This document shows, in pieces, positions 20,983 through 33,300 of a stretch of DNA of 34,685 nucleotides. The notes below the pieces were generated by a model. That model searched no databases and was not told where the DNA came from. It was given only the letters and a program-made list of their open reading frames with translations. Numbering within the stretch: the stretch's first letter is position 1; the number at the start of each line of letters is the position of its first letter. A program made the position numbers and the translations under genes. This DNA comes from Entamoeba invadens IP1 (lineage: Eukaryota > Evosea > Mastigamoebida > Endamoebidae), in NCBI RefSeq assembly GCF_000330505.1, contig NW_004191816.1, forward strand, positions 102,231 to 136,915. Reading direction: 5' to 3'.

Positions 20983-22410
20983 TTATAAAATCAATTCTTG
21001 GATGTTGAGGATTTTAGCTTCGATGTCGGACTCCAACTTGAGAGTCTTAACTGATTTGGGTAAAGTGAATTTGTTAAGGTTTTTGCAACTATACAATACG
21101 ACAGTTTCTAATTGAATTCCATTTTCAAATTGAAGTGAGATTAGGGTTTCTGAACAATGACAATATAAAGTTTTGACGGATTTGGGAATAACGAGTTGCT
21201 CAATATATATATTGGAAACAATTAGCGATTCTATGTGGGGTGATAACACGATATACTTCCCATAAAAACTCATAATGTTAACATAAGTTATTTCCAAGTC
21301 GTACAGATCAAGCAACTCTTCTCTAAAACACTCGATAATTAACTCTTTGACATTTCCAATATCATTGATTTCTTTTGCATTGACTTTTTTTGGAGAGGAC
21401 AATTCAAAAAAAGTCAATTGATTCAACTGACATTGAGGAATTTGATTTGTAATTAATGTCTGTAGATTTTGAAGTTGGCTCAAATTCACAATGTTTTGAT
21501 CATACATATAAAGTTGAGTCAAATTGGTTGGTAATATCCAATTATACTCGAAGTCCCTAAAAAATAAATTAAGGTCATACAACGCATTGTACTTACTCAA
21601 GTCGAACGTTTTTTCATTACTTTTAGGTTTGTATTCCCAATTATGAAGTTTAACGATTGGGAAACCATACTTCTGAATGACATCCCCATCAATAAGATCA
21701 TTCAAGTTGCCCGAGATACAGTTAGTCACTTTATATATTTTTTCGTTCTTAATTTCTTGAGCAAATTTGTCGATGTTACGAACAATCTGTCTAACTCGGA
21801 CGTTGTCTCCAATGGCTAGAATCTGGTTGATATACTGTGGATCACAGTTTACAACAACTATTAACGGTTTTGGCCCTATATTGGTGATTGCATCAATGAA
21901 GTCTTCATAAATATCAGGTTTTTCATATTCTTCCAATGGTGTAAATGGAGGATTTTCTATTACAAACTTTACTGTTTTGAGATTCTCAAGAAGACTTAAT
22001 GGCTTAAAGTCATCCGCATCGACTAATTGCCACCCATCATCTTCTTCTTCAATGTAAAATTCCAAATGTCTCAAATTTGTCATTTTTTCACAATCATCTG
22101 GAATGATCCCCGTATTTAAAGAGCGGATTTTTTCAAGAGGAATTCCTTCGACGACGCCTTTTATATCATAAAATTCAAATTGTTTGTGTGGAAATGTCGT
22201 GATTGTATTATATCCCTTGTAATTTTGAATTCCATTGAAAAATTTGAGTTCACGTTCTATCGTTGAATCGACAAAGAAAAAGTTCTGCTGGAATGCATTT
22301 AAAGTTTCTTGACACTTCTTTGAAACTCTGCAAAACTCGTAAAGGTCATCGACACTTGATAAATACTTCGCAACGTTCATCATAAAAAATAACTCAAGGC
22401 GGGATGGCAT
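20983..22410 (-). CDS. Entamoeba-type leucine-rich-repeat family protein, 475 residues, intact
   Basis: This is the only long uninterrupted gene in the window, from ATG 22410 to TAA 20983-20985. The first about 45 residues (LELFFMMNVAKYLSSVDDLY, EFCRVSKKCQETL) form the F-box-like helical start seen in the Entamoeba leucine-rich-repeat multigene family. The middle has irregular strand-turn units with spaced Leu/Ile (LTQLYMYDQNIVNLSQLQNL). Near the C-terminus two units share the block (I/L)PKSVKTL, around residues 400 and 450, as in surface or scaffold leucine-rich-repeat proteins. There is no signal peptide or membrane segment, so a cytosolic protein is likely. Substrate and partners are unknown. 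Less AT-rich codons than the flanks and full integrity suggest selection. It is transcribed away from the hAT-like region and lies 106 bp beyond the right end of the mariner element. Confidence 0.88.
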   Translation of the reverse strand: MPSRLELFFMMNVAKYLSSVDDLYEFCRVSKKCQETLNAFQQNFFFVDSTIERELKFFNGIQNYKGYNTITTFPHKQFEFYDIKGVVEGIPLEKIRSLNTGIIPDDCEKMTNLRHLEFYIEEEDDGWQLVDADDFKPLSLLENLKTVKFVIENPPFTPLEEYEKPDIYEDFIDAITNIGPKPLIVVVNCDPQYINQILAIGDNVRVRQIVRNIDKFAQEIKNEKIYKVTNCISGNLNDLIDGDVIQKYGFPIVKLHNWEYKPKSNEKTFDLSKYNALYDLNLFFRDFEYNWILPTNLTQLYMYDQNIVNLSQLQNLQTLITNQIPQCQLNQLTFFELSSPKKVNAKEINDIGNVKELIIECFREELLDLYDLEITYVNIMSFYGKYIVLSPHIESLIVSNIYIEQLVIPKSVKTLYCHCSETLISLQFENGIQLETVVLYSCKNLNKFTLPKSVKTLKLESDIEAKILNIQELIL

Positions 22411-23872
22411 ATGATTATTTTTAAGTTGAAATCTGAACTTTAATATTAACGTTTATCTAAATAACATATACAAACAAAGTCTTTCAAGTTGCAGTTTTTT
22501 GTTTAATGCGTTGCAAAAAAAACAAATAATAGCAAACTGTATTCTTTATTTTAAAAAATAAAAACCAAATATTTTTAATTGTAATTAAAAATGGTAACAC
22601 ATGGCAAAACAACTTAAATTGGTATTCAAAATATAATTGATATACAGATAAAATTTTGAGATTATCAATTATTTAGTTACTTTAGTGTCCAAATTATTAC
22701 TATTTTAATATAAAACAAACCAAATAAAGTTGCATTACTAACTTTATTTATTTTTAAGTAAATTGTTGTAGAGTAATTCTCTAAACGTTGTATCTTTTGC
22801 AAAAAATACACAAAAAATTCTTTAAAAAATTAAGAATTAAATAATAAATCATAAAACGGTAAAAAACTGAAAAAAAGATTTTTTGGAGTTTTTAAAAAAT
22901 TTCCCGATATATTCCAATTATCAACACGTCGGAGCTGTCTTTTTTCAGTTTTATATGAAAAAAATAAAAAAGTTGATGTTTTATTTTTTTGCCGAGTGTA
23001 AAAAAAATTAACAAAAGAGGAAAAACCTGTTTGAGCTTTTCTGTGGATTTTTATCTTTGTGATTTTAGTAAAATTAATACTCAAATGATAACAAAATTAC
23101 TAAAATATTCGAATTATTGTTATTTTGCACCATCTTCAAGTGTTTTATAATTTGTGGTAATTTGCTAAGACAAAGAACGTTTGTCATAAGCGTTTTTGTC
23201 GTCACTTGAAATGACATTTCATCAAATTGATGCACATTGATTCATAGAGTGTTAATATTATAAATATACATACTTTCAATTGTAGATATTAGTACGTCTG
23301 TTTTTTCTAACATAATTAACTTCGACAACCATCCCTAAAATTAAGTATTTTTATCATAATATTCAACGTAAAACATATTACTCAATTTGATATTGATATA
23401 AAAATTTTAAAACGAACTGTTTTTGTTTAAGCCTTTAGTTTTTATAATCAAAGGCATCTTTTCCATCAAGGACTCGATCAGATATTATCGTTTTGAATTT
23501 TGGAGATTATTCAGTGAAATTATTATTTAAAAAATTTTCTTTTGGTAGTTCGGCAAAATAATATGTTGTGTTTCATTAAAAATAATTCTGGGAAAAAAAC
23601 ACAAAATATATTCCAGTTATTAATATCTTAAAACTGAGTGACAACGTTAAGGAAAGAACAACGTTTTGATGATGACTCTATTTTCGTTTAAATAATAAGA
23701 ATTATGTAAAAAATCAAAAAAATGTAAAAAACTGTATTAACAAGAGTATAAAGCATACTTGGTAGCTTTTGAATATTTTAAAAATCCAGTCTTTTTTCAA
23801 GCTTTTTTGTTTAAAAGTGCATTTTTTTTACCGACGTATTTTTCTCCAAGTAAATACAGATACAAGAAAAAC
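22411..23872. other. AT-rich intergenic DNA upstream of the leucine-rich-repeat gene
   Basis: This should hold the promoter of the 475-residue gene. No standard Entamoeba core-promoter set (TATA-like, GAAC, initiator) could be assigned with confidence. Minor open stretches (for example around 22.8-23.1 kb) have chance composition. No element ends seen. Confidence 0.45.
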
Positions 23873-24646
23873 CAGGGACCAAATCATAAACCAGGGACCA
23901 GACAAAATTAAGCTGTTTTATTTTTGGTATAAAGTTTCCTTGTTAAATAAAAATAAACAAATAATCGGGGTTTTGGAGGATATGTTATTTTATTTTCAAA
24001 AACCAGGACCAAGTTATAATAGACACACTGTTTTTTTATATAAAATAGAAAAAACTATAAAATATGAAACTCTTAAATAATCATTCAGAGTTGTCTCATT
24101 TGTTATAGCCCAGCCGAGCCAAAGTAAAGTTTGTTTTTTATATTGATTTATCTTCCGTTGTTGAATACTTTTAATAGTTATCAATCATTTACCAAATGTC
24201 TAACATTCCAATAATTTATTTATTCTTTACTTCATTTTCATTTATTGCGTGAACCACTTTTAATACTGAACAAAAAGTAACTTATCAAATCAACCGAATG
24301 AATAGAGAAGACTACGACATCTTTTTTTTGAAATAATGAATGAACGTTTTAATTGAATGGTTGTGTTGAAGTTGAAGATGGTTGAACAAAAGAATAATAT
24401 TTTATAAATAATAATAATAAATAATAAATAGTAATAAACTTATTATTATAACTCACATTAAATTGTTGTTTATTCATACTTTATACAACACATTCATTTT
24501 TTCATCCAGAAAAATAACCGTTTGTAAAACCAAATAATAAGAAAATTACACACTTATTTATATATTTGCCCGTTTTATTGTATAAAATCCGCTTAATATT
24601 CAATAGCTAAAATAAGTCTGGTCTCTGGTTTTTCCTGTGGTCCCTG
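23873..24646. mobile_element. Probable degraded 0.77-kb inverted-repeat element
   Basis: The left end has CAGGGACCA at 23873-23881, and again within CAGGGACCAGAC at 23892-23903. The right end has the inverted forms, TGGTCCCTG (24638-24646) and GTCTGGTCTCTGG (24616-24628). Pairing continues inward for about 55 bases with mismatches (AGACAAAATTAAGCTGTTTT against AGACTTATTTTAGCTATTG). A further CCAGGACCA lies at about 24004. The TA duplication is not preserved. The open reading stretch 23769-24080 crosses the left end and is probably spurious. Confidence 0.6.
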
Positions 24647-24739
24647 TTAATTCCGCTATTTGTAATCTAAAATTGGAGGTGTTTTTGTAAAATAATAAAT
24701 GGTACGAAAAAATATTATAAATCTTTCACTTTTTGATTA

Positions 24740-25032
24740 CAGTAAAAAGCATCTATTTGTGGGTTTTATATTTGTGGGTTACGTCTATTTGTGGGTCAAT
24801 GGACCAATCAAATGCAAAACCCACAAATAATTATTTTGCTCTGGAACTTTGAATTTAGGTACACTTAAATAAAAATTATAGTATTTTTATAATTAAAATA
24901 CTCTAATATTATTAATATCTTTCATTTTTTATGTATAAAATAGTGAAAAGTATTTAATTCACAATTCCATGATAAACCCACAAATAAATAATTTTCTCTG
25001 TTTGAAAATCCACAAATAGATGCTTTTTACTG
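24740..25032. mobile_element. 293-bp MITE with perfect 23-bp TIRs
   Basis: The ends are perfect inverted repeats beginning CAGTAAAAAGCATCTATTTG (24740-24762 and 25010-25032). TA lies outside both (24738-24739, 25033-25034). The motif ATTTGTGGG or its complement occurs about six times near the ends. The first eight bases match the pogo element at 15.6 kb (CAGTAAAA), which suggests mobilisation by a related enzyme. A single TA at 24860-24861 is the empty form of the nested site at 18.1 kb. No coding capacity. Confidence 0.93.
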
Positions 25033-25938
25033 TATAGTTTTGTTCAAAATGCTAAATTTAAAAATAAAACCTTGGAAAAAAATAACTATTTTTATCTTTT
25101 CAAATTGATAAGTTTGTTATTAAAATAATATTACAAAATTTATAAATATATTTGTTTCAAATTTTTTTAGTTATATTTATATTACATATCAATTAATCAT
25201 ATATCAATAAAAAAATATATATTGAAAATAAATATATTATATTGTATTTTCATTTAATTAAGTTAACTACAAAATCAATTACAATTTGTCTTGTAATTAT
25301 ATTAATATAGAAATAATTAAATAATTATAATAATATATTATTATTAATATTGTTTAAAATATAATTAAACATAAATAATAAAAAAGTTAAATAAATAAAA
25401 AAAATATTTATTTAAAAAAAACAAATTAACAATAATAATTAATCATTCAGAATTAATAAAAATTAACAAATTAAAATCAAGTAATTATAATTAAAACGAT
25501 TATTTTAATTATAATCATTCATTGTGTTAATAATTATTACAAATAATTATTCAAATAAAATAAATTATTATATCAGATATATATCTATTTCAAAAAATAA
25601 AAATATAAATAAAATTTAATTTATTGAGGTGTTTCATATCAATTGTCAAAATAGGTTTTGAAATCAAAAATCATTTTGTGATTCAAATTACGGTATTATA
25701 GTTTTGCAAGTAGACCATTATTATCCAAATTTAAATTAAGAGCATGTTTCATTTGTGAAAAAATATTCTTTTAACAGAAACGAAAGTAGATAAAGTAGTA
25801 AGTAAAATATTTACTATTTCTACAAGTTTTGGATAATCTTTCTTCTCCATAAAAGGATAAACATCCAAAAGGTTATAACTTATTACATATCCTGTTTTTG
25901 ATCAATTCAATGTCAAATTTTGACCTTAAGTAACTACC
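25033..25938. other. Very AT-rich DNA downstream of the hAT-like remnant
   Basis: No gene seen. The 3' end of the hAT-like transposon should lie here, but no TIR or 8-bp target duplication could be paired with the other flank. Confidence 0.45.
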
Positions 25939-28934
25939 TTATGATTCTGATTTGATCAAATCCAAATTACTTTCAATAAGAGATTTCAATTTTTCAAGTT
26001 CTTCTTTTGTATCTTCGATTTTTTTGGGTATTGTAAAGTCACTTTTTCCTTCAAGTGTGTTATCAAAAAAATATTGATAATTTCATCTGGTTTGTAAAAC
26101 ATGTACGCGAGCCCTTCTATGTTAAAGTCGGTATTATCAATTCCTATTAAATTATTACCATTGATTAGTTCAATATCATTCTTTGGTAATTCTCCGAACA
26201 TTTCACCGAGGATATTGTTCGCTTCATTCTTGTCAATACAATGTTCAACTTCTTCGATTTCTTCAGAAGTGGTTTCAACAACATCTTCACTATCAATCTC
26301 GATTTTATTTTCATCATCATCCATTGAATTGTTTGTACTGTTAACCAAATAATCTGGCAAATTGGAACACTTTTTCAAAACATCAACAAATTGTCTGATA
26401 TCTTCAGAAGATGAAATCATGTTGAATTTGATATCAAAAATTTGAATAACACTTTGTAATTAACACTGTAAAAAATCCAAGTCAACTTCAGTGTTTGGGG
26501 TGTTACAATTCGAGTCATTACCCAAGAAATACAAATCCGAATAATCACTTTTTCGCACATTATTTAAAACATTAATCAGATACATTCGGAATAATTGAAC
26601 TCGTTCCCCCAAAAAAACAAATTAAAATGATTTTTCTTCTTGGAATACAGTGCAAAAACTTTTCACAAGATACAGAACATCGTGCAAAGCTTTGAAATTC
26701 ATAAGTGTTTTATCTTTATTCAATTCAAATGTTTCTATTATTAAGTAAAGATTTGTTTTTTAACAAAGATTTTTTTCATGTATGCAATCATATCATTGTG
26801 TGCTTTTGGTTGTTGTTGATACAACAAAATCAGACCATAATTTTCTTCGATATCTCTGATATTTTTTACAATCTCAAGCCATCGAGTCCTTGATGCCACA
26901 CTAAGTGGAGGAGTTTCATACTCTCTAAACAAATAAAATCTTTTCAGAGTATCACTTTGGCAGAAATAAGTAACAAAAGCAGTCATAATTGCAGTCTGAT
27001 CCATTCGGTTGCTATCTTCCGCGATTAAATTTACTCTGTGTCCAAAACAACTAACACTTTTTAAAGTTCGAGACACTATGCTTCCTTCAATGGTTTTGAG
27101 TTTTGCTTTTTTGACCAGATTGTAAAATTCAACAAATAGACCAACGTTTTTAGATGTATTAGAACTTGTTAAATCGAACACCAAAGAAATGATCAAGTAA
27201 ATTGAAAATTTTATATTTAGTAATCTTGTGAATAACCAATTGGCCATTGCTACTTTACTTTTAGAATGGTTGTATTTTACTAGGAAAAGTGGACAACGTT
27301 TAATCACCTCACCAGTTAAATAACGCATTAAAACACCCATAATATCTTGATCTTTTTTAGACTAAGAATCAATTTTAATCATTGTGCATATTCTATTTCT
27401 GACTTCTTTGAGATCTCTTTCTCTGCGCATTTCGTTGTATTCATTCATTATTTTACGAACAGTAGAAGGACTTATTGATACCTTTTCGAAATTTTCGGGA
27501 TTCATACAAAAAAACAATCTTTGATAATACTTAAGAACATCTGCAACTCCGTTCATTTGAGACTCTGAATAATTCAGATCAATAAAAGTCGATGAAATCA
27601 TATAGGTTAATAACATCTTTTTCAATACATGGAGTGATGATTTTCTTTTTGGTTTGTTTTTTCCTTTTGCTGTTCTTCTTTCGTCTCTTAATTTTTCCAT
27701 TGTTTCATATTTTTTAAACAAATAATCACACAAAACGAAAAAGCGTTGTTTTGATGTACTTCCACTCTCTGCAACAAACTCTCTAATGTTGAAAAATAAC
27801 ATCTTGTTGTCTCATTTGTTTGAACTTTTCTTTGTGATTTCATTGAAGAAGTTGTTGTTGAATATGTCGATTTTATTTTTTATCGTTTTTTCATCTTCTC
27901 TTTCCTATTTTTCATCATTTTCATTTTGATCAATAAAAACATTGTTTGTGTCTTCAAATTCGCTATCACTTTCTTTATCTGAATTTTGTTTAAATGACAC
28001 ATTTTTAGTGTCAGATGAAAAAGTTTAATTATCGTTGAAGTTGTTATAATCACTTTGTTGTAGTAAAGTATTTGTGATTGGGTTGTTTTCAATAGTTTTA
28101 TTGAATAGTGTTTGTACTTGTTCTTGTACACTTTGTATGACTGATTGTCCAAAGATAACACTTTCGTTTTGGATCTGGTGTTCTTGCATTGCTTGATTTC
28201 TGAGAAGGTTGAGAGTTTCAAAAGTAAATGGCAAATATGGAACAGGAACGAAAGCAGGAGTGGTTAAGTTCCTACTCTTTTCTACTGCGTCATGCGGTCG
28301 GATACCCTTTAGATTCCCATTATTTTCTATTACTCCACTTCTCTGTGACTCTTCTTCTTCATTTTCTAATAACATTGTAGTTCTTCTAAATGTGTTACTG
28401 ACATTGTTCTCAACACTGAAAAATGATGGAAGACATTGAACAGGAACAAAAGAGGAAGGTGTTCCGTTTTGTATATTTGCATCTTCCATTTGTATTGATT
28501 GTTCACTTTGTTCAATTGTTCCATTTTACTTGTTATTGTAAACGTATCAATAACTGTTGTCGTGTTTCTTCTTGGTCTTTTGGGGGGAGGTGGTGGGTGG
28601 TTTTTAAGTTTCAATTTTTTAACCAACTCATCTTTGTCTAATATACAACTAATTTTAACAAACGAATTTTGAACTGTTGTTTTATTTCCAGTAATTAAAA
28701 ATTTGAATATTGTTTTTTAATTAATTCCAAATTGGGATCATTATCGGCCAAAATTTCGGGAAATTTAAAGCTATGGGTCGAATAATGGCGGTATAGCGAA
28801 CCGGGTGCATACCATTTATTGTGGGTAAAACAATAAAACTTTGTTTCAAAACCATTTTCTTTTGCTTTTAAAAAACCCCTTAAAAACCAAAATTCACAAA
28901 ATTCAAATTTAATGTTGTTGTGTATAAGTTCCAT
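25939..28934 (-). pseudogene. Decayed hAT-like transposase
   Basis: Read on the minus strand from ATG 28934. An N-terminal finger-like segment YCFTHNKWY...GSLYRHYSTH (C-x2-H...H-x3-H, a BED-finger variant) is followed by a proline-rich basic patch, then a linker with two FVPV..LP repeats and an acidic stretch. From 28489 to 26741 a single frame is kept over about 580 codons, interrupted by TAA 28025-28027, TAG 27905-27907, TGA 27812-27814 and TAG 27362-27364. This core has hAT-type blocks: FDLTSSNTSKNVGLFVEFYN, SCFGHRVNLIAEDSN, and PPLSVASRTRWLEIVKNIRD. After 26741 the frame shifts (LNKDKTLMNFKALHDVLYLV), then an acidic segment (26420-26070), and a last frame ends in a helical tail at the TAA at 25939-25941. 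The dimerisation motif at the usual hAT C-terminus was not recognised. Superfamily is moderately certain. Confidence 0.65.
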
Positions 28935-29150
28935 TTTTTGAGTTCTATTTTTTAATTATTTTTAGGTTTTTTTGATTATTTGTTATAGAACTTAAAATAA
29001 TCTATTAATATACTACATACTCTATATTTACTATAATTTAACTATAAAAATTATATAAAAGTATTAAATATTTTTATAATAGTTGTTATAAAAACTTTAA
29101 TAATACATAAAATTCATTAAGCTTTGACGATACAAGGTGAAAAAATACCA
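28935..29150. other. AT-rich spacer
   Basis: Upstream flank of the hAT-like remnant. No gene or element end recognised. Confidence 0.4.
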
Positions 29151-29657
29151 AGACATAGAATAGCAGTTTGAACCAAAGCCGATAAGTGAGCCACTTAAAT
29201 AACCCGATTAAGGCTTAAAAAACTTGGCCGATACAATGGAAAGCCTCATAATAAATACAGAGGACAAAGTTCACGACAACATGAATAGATTGTCTGACGC
29301 TGCTAAAGCTGCTTTACAGTTTGATGAAATGTCGGATATTATTAGTATGGACGCGATCTTAGGTAAAATAAAAGACAACCTGACGTTGAAACAAACAACA
29401 ATTTACAGTCTAAATTCTATGGTGTTGCTGATATGATTGAACAAAAACAGTAAAAAAGTCTCGAGTTTCATTCAAACACAACTTTAAGAATTCAACAAGT
29501 TGCAGAATTGGATGTTCTGATGATTTGAAGAGATAATAACTTTAAGAAGATTGTTAAGAACGCAACAAATGCGAATATTCTTCGCATTATTTGGATGTGT
29601 GAAATCAGGCAAACAAAAAAGTATCCGCTTCGATGTTATTCATATTCAAATTTTTAA
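29151..29657 (+). pseudogene. Unrecognised broken gene
   Basis: The best open segment (29224-29436) reads DKVHDNMNRLSDAAKAALQF, then DEMSDIISMDAILGKIKDNL, a helical, charged, non-repetitive composition unlike the surrounding AT noise. The upstream frame continues with three stops (KYQDIE, QFEPKPISEPLK). After about 29412 the text continues in another frame (KFYGVADMIEQKQ, stop, LRIQQVAELDVLMI, stop, NNFKKIVKNATNANILRI) to about 29657. I therefore read this as one decayed helical protein of at least 130 codons. I do not recognise the family. It could be a host gene fragment or part of another transposon. Confidence 0.45.
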
Positions 29658-29971
29658 GCCAAGACTGGTTTAATTTTATAGTTTTTTACTATTTTATTTG
29701 AATTGTCATAAAACATATTTTGAATAATCTTGTTATCATTAATCATTTCCCAAAAACTCATTTTGTATACTTTTTAAGTGTTAAAAATCCACATTTTTGG
29801 TAATAAAAATACTTTTGTACAATTAACGTATTAATTAATTTAATAAATATTAATTATTTTAACTATATCAAGTCATTTTTATTTCAAGTAAACTATATAT
29901 AATATAATAACTATCGAATTGCCATACTTTATTCAATATGTATCATAATAAACGATACAAATATCATTATA

Positions 29972-30395
29972 GCTGTTCGGCGACTTTATAGTCCTTTTGA
30001 AAATCGCCGACTTTTTATTGGTATTAAAAGTCGCTGACGTAAATAATTGGTTAAATAACTATTCGAAATACCAATAATCATGTAAAAGATATACAAAAAA
30101 TAAACTATATATATTTAATAGAATTATTATTAAAAAAATGAAACAATACCTTCACACATATATCTTCTCAAATCATTTTTTAAATTATATTTATATGATT
30201 ATAATATAGCAAATTATAACAACTATTGTGTTTTTACACATTTTTGAAAATATAATATAATTTATTAAAGTTAATAGCTTTTTAGTTCTAAAAGAAGTCT
30301 TTTAAAACTAAAGAAGTCCCTTCAAAAGTCGGCGACTTTTAAAGGGACTCAAAAAGTCGCAGACTTCTCAGTAATATCAAAAGTCGCCGAACAGC
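29972..30395. mobile_element. 424-bp MITE with GTCG/CGAC subterminal palindromes
   Basis: Perfect 16-base TIRs: GCTGTTCGGCGACTTT (29972-29987) and its inverse (30380-30395). Inside both ends the motif AGTCGSCGACT or half of it recurs (AAATCGCCGACTTT, AAAAGTCGCTGACG, AAGTCGGCGACTTTT, AAAGTCGCAGACTT). CATTA occurs just outside both ends (left separated by TA), a possible short target duplication. These TIRs do not resemble the CAG or AACT ends elsewhere in the window, so it belongs to a different transposon family. No coding capacity. Confidence 0.88.
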
Positions 30396-33300
30396 CATTA
30401 GAGAAAATTAATATGACCATCACCTGTTAGTCATTAAACACATAATTAAATCGTTAGAATCATACATTTGTTGGTATTCAAAAAGTATAACATCATTACC
30501 ACATTGATGACTTACAAAAATGCTTTTAATATAATTATTTCTTTTTTGTTATTTACTTTTGTACTTGAAAATTTCACTCTCCTTTACTAAGTATATACAT
30601 GTATTTCAAATTCAACGTTTATAAGCTCATTAAGTATATTATTGATACGTATATCACTGTTTTATTGTTCTTAGCTAAACTAAATAAAACCCCATAATTT
30701 TTAATTATAGTAGTAATTAAATTGAAAAGTATATAATAATCAGTGTTTGTAATTGAATTGTTCTTAAAGTGGGTTCGGTTTAAATCAATTTTCAATATAA
30801 ATTTCAATATAATAATAAACTTAATTTTTAAATCATGAATAATACTTTTTAAATGTGATAAACAATAATTCGAATTAAAACTTAATAACACAAATATAAT
30901 AATAGTAGTATAAAAAATGTATTAAAAATAATAACACATTAAATAAAAATAATATCAATATAAGATTCAAAATTAGTACCAATAAATAATTGGTTTTATT
31001 ATTATTTTTTTTAATTAACACATTTTTTTTATTTTTTATATATTAAAATAAATTAAATTATTATAATTAAATATATTAGATTTATAACATTTTCGTTAAT
31101 TAAATCAATCAATATTTCTCTATAAGTTTTTGAAATTATATTTAATGATTAAAAATATATAAATTAATAGTTTTTTTGAATGTGATTTTTTTGTAAATTA
31201 ATTTTACTATTTATTAATAGTTGTTATTAATTTTTATATAGTTGTTTTATTTAGATATATGTGTTATTAATATTTTTTTATTTTTAGATATTGTTGTACT
31301 ATTATTTATTATATATTTAATTATTATTTTGAAAAAATTAAATTATACTTTATATTATTATTATTACACTAAAAAAAGTCAAAATTTCAATTTAACAGAT
31401 AATTTTATTATTTTTAAGATTGAGGTTTTGTATATATTTAAGTTTCATCTAATAATATTTCCCGTTACTATACATCATAAATATCTGTTATAGTCGTATT
31501 TTTGCCGTTTTGGTTTTATTTTTTTCAACAATAGTGTATTATTTCTGTTAAGAACCGGGGTTTTTTAGTTGTAAAATTTTTAATGTATTTTTTGTCTTTT
31601 TTGGTCAAAAGGCGTTTATGCCTGTTGGTAAAAACAATTAATAATTGCAGTGTCATTTTGTTCATTTTGGATAACTTTTCATTTTTAATCGTTAAATAAT
31701 ACACTATAAAGACTTAAATGATCGTGAATTGAAAGACTAGTTCTAAATATAAAATGTATATGATTTATTTTTAAATCTGTATACTTTTTTGCACAATTCT
31801 AAAATAAGTTTGGTAAAAGTATTTTTCTAAAAATAAAAGTGTATTTTGTTGATTAAAAATGCACTCGATAATCAAAAAAAATCCAGGAAACAAAAATGAG
31901 ACAAAAATTTTGTTAATAAAAAATGCAAAAACTACCGAGTATGGTTGGATTTACATTGACCACCACCACCACCTCTTAAAATAGTTTTATTTTTTCTATT
32001 TCGAATCATATTCAAATTAAAATTATAATAAATATAAAACTGGGGAGATATTAGGTCTGGTTTTTTTACTTTGTATCTATTTTTTATTATTAGTTTATTT
32101 ATAATATTTTTTCAACCACATTTTATTGATAATTTTTAATTTTCAATTTATTATTATTAAATTATATAGAAATTATGAAAATAATATAAACCTAACCCAC
32201 CATAAGAACAATTTACTTACAAATTCTGTTGTTTTGATTTTTTGAATTGAATTAATATTCCAATTTAAAAATATGGGATTTATTTTATTTAGCTAAATAT
32301 AATTTAATAATAATACAAATAATAAATAACATAAAATAGATAATTAGCTGACCTTTATTAATTAACATTATTACTGATGTTTATATTATCATGTTTTTGA
32401 TGATTATTTACAATAATAATAATGAATATAATAATATAAACAACTTGAGCTCTTTTATTCGGGTGTAAAAGTAATCGTCATGCCTTATAATTTGCCATTT
32501 TAAAATGAATTAGTTAAGCAAGGCAACTATGTCGTTTTATTATGGTTAATTGAAATATTTTTATCGATTATCGACTTGGTGTAGTCAATTAATTGTAAAT
32601 AAATATTATTTTATTAGGTGTTCAACATTTTTATTGTTATCACTGAAAATATAAGTCGTGAAGAAGTTGTATTATAATTGTTATAATTTCTGATGAACTT
32701 ATGGTTCACAGTCGGGTTTTACAACACCAATAAAAATATTTTCGACTAGTTAAATAAATATCAAATTCAAACTTATTGATAAACATACTAAAATACACAC
32801 AACAATATGAAATACAAACTTGGTGTGTTGTCTGCTGCCTTATTAAAAATTTACTTTAAATTGAAATGTTTTTAAGACGATATCTTTTTTGTTTCAAAAA
32901 AGTTTATCAAAAATCTATTAACAATATTATATTTTTTATGGTTTAATTATGTTTGTTTTACTTGCTCTGTTTAGTGTTTTGAATGGAGCTGTTCGTGGGT
33001 TACAATTAAAGTTATTTATTGAAGTGTAATTGTAATAACAAAAAAATGTCGAGCATAATTTTAATCAAAGTAATAATTGAATTAATTTGAACAATTTATT
33101 TTTACAAATTTGTTGTGTTCTATTCAAAAAAAATCGTGAAAAAGTAATTTTATCATTATATTGAATTTTGGATTAATTGTTGTTCCTACCCCAGATTCAC
33201 AAATATTTACCGTATTTACCATTATCTTTTTTATTGATTATATTACATTGTTATTATTTATTAACAAAGATTCGAGCACTTTTGATATCATTTCATCATT

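Noticed and set aside
23769..24080. 103-codon plus-strand open frame as a gene
   Set aside because: It crosses the end of an inverted-repeat element and has low-complexity Phe/Lys-rich composition.
16244..27364. In-frame TAG codons in both pogo and hAT-like transposases as evidence of a recoded amber codon
   Set aside because: The intact host gene gives no support, and the same transposases also carry frameshifts or TAA and TGA stops, so ordinary decay is simpler.
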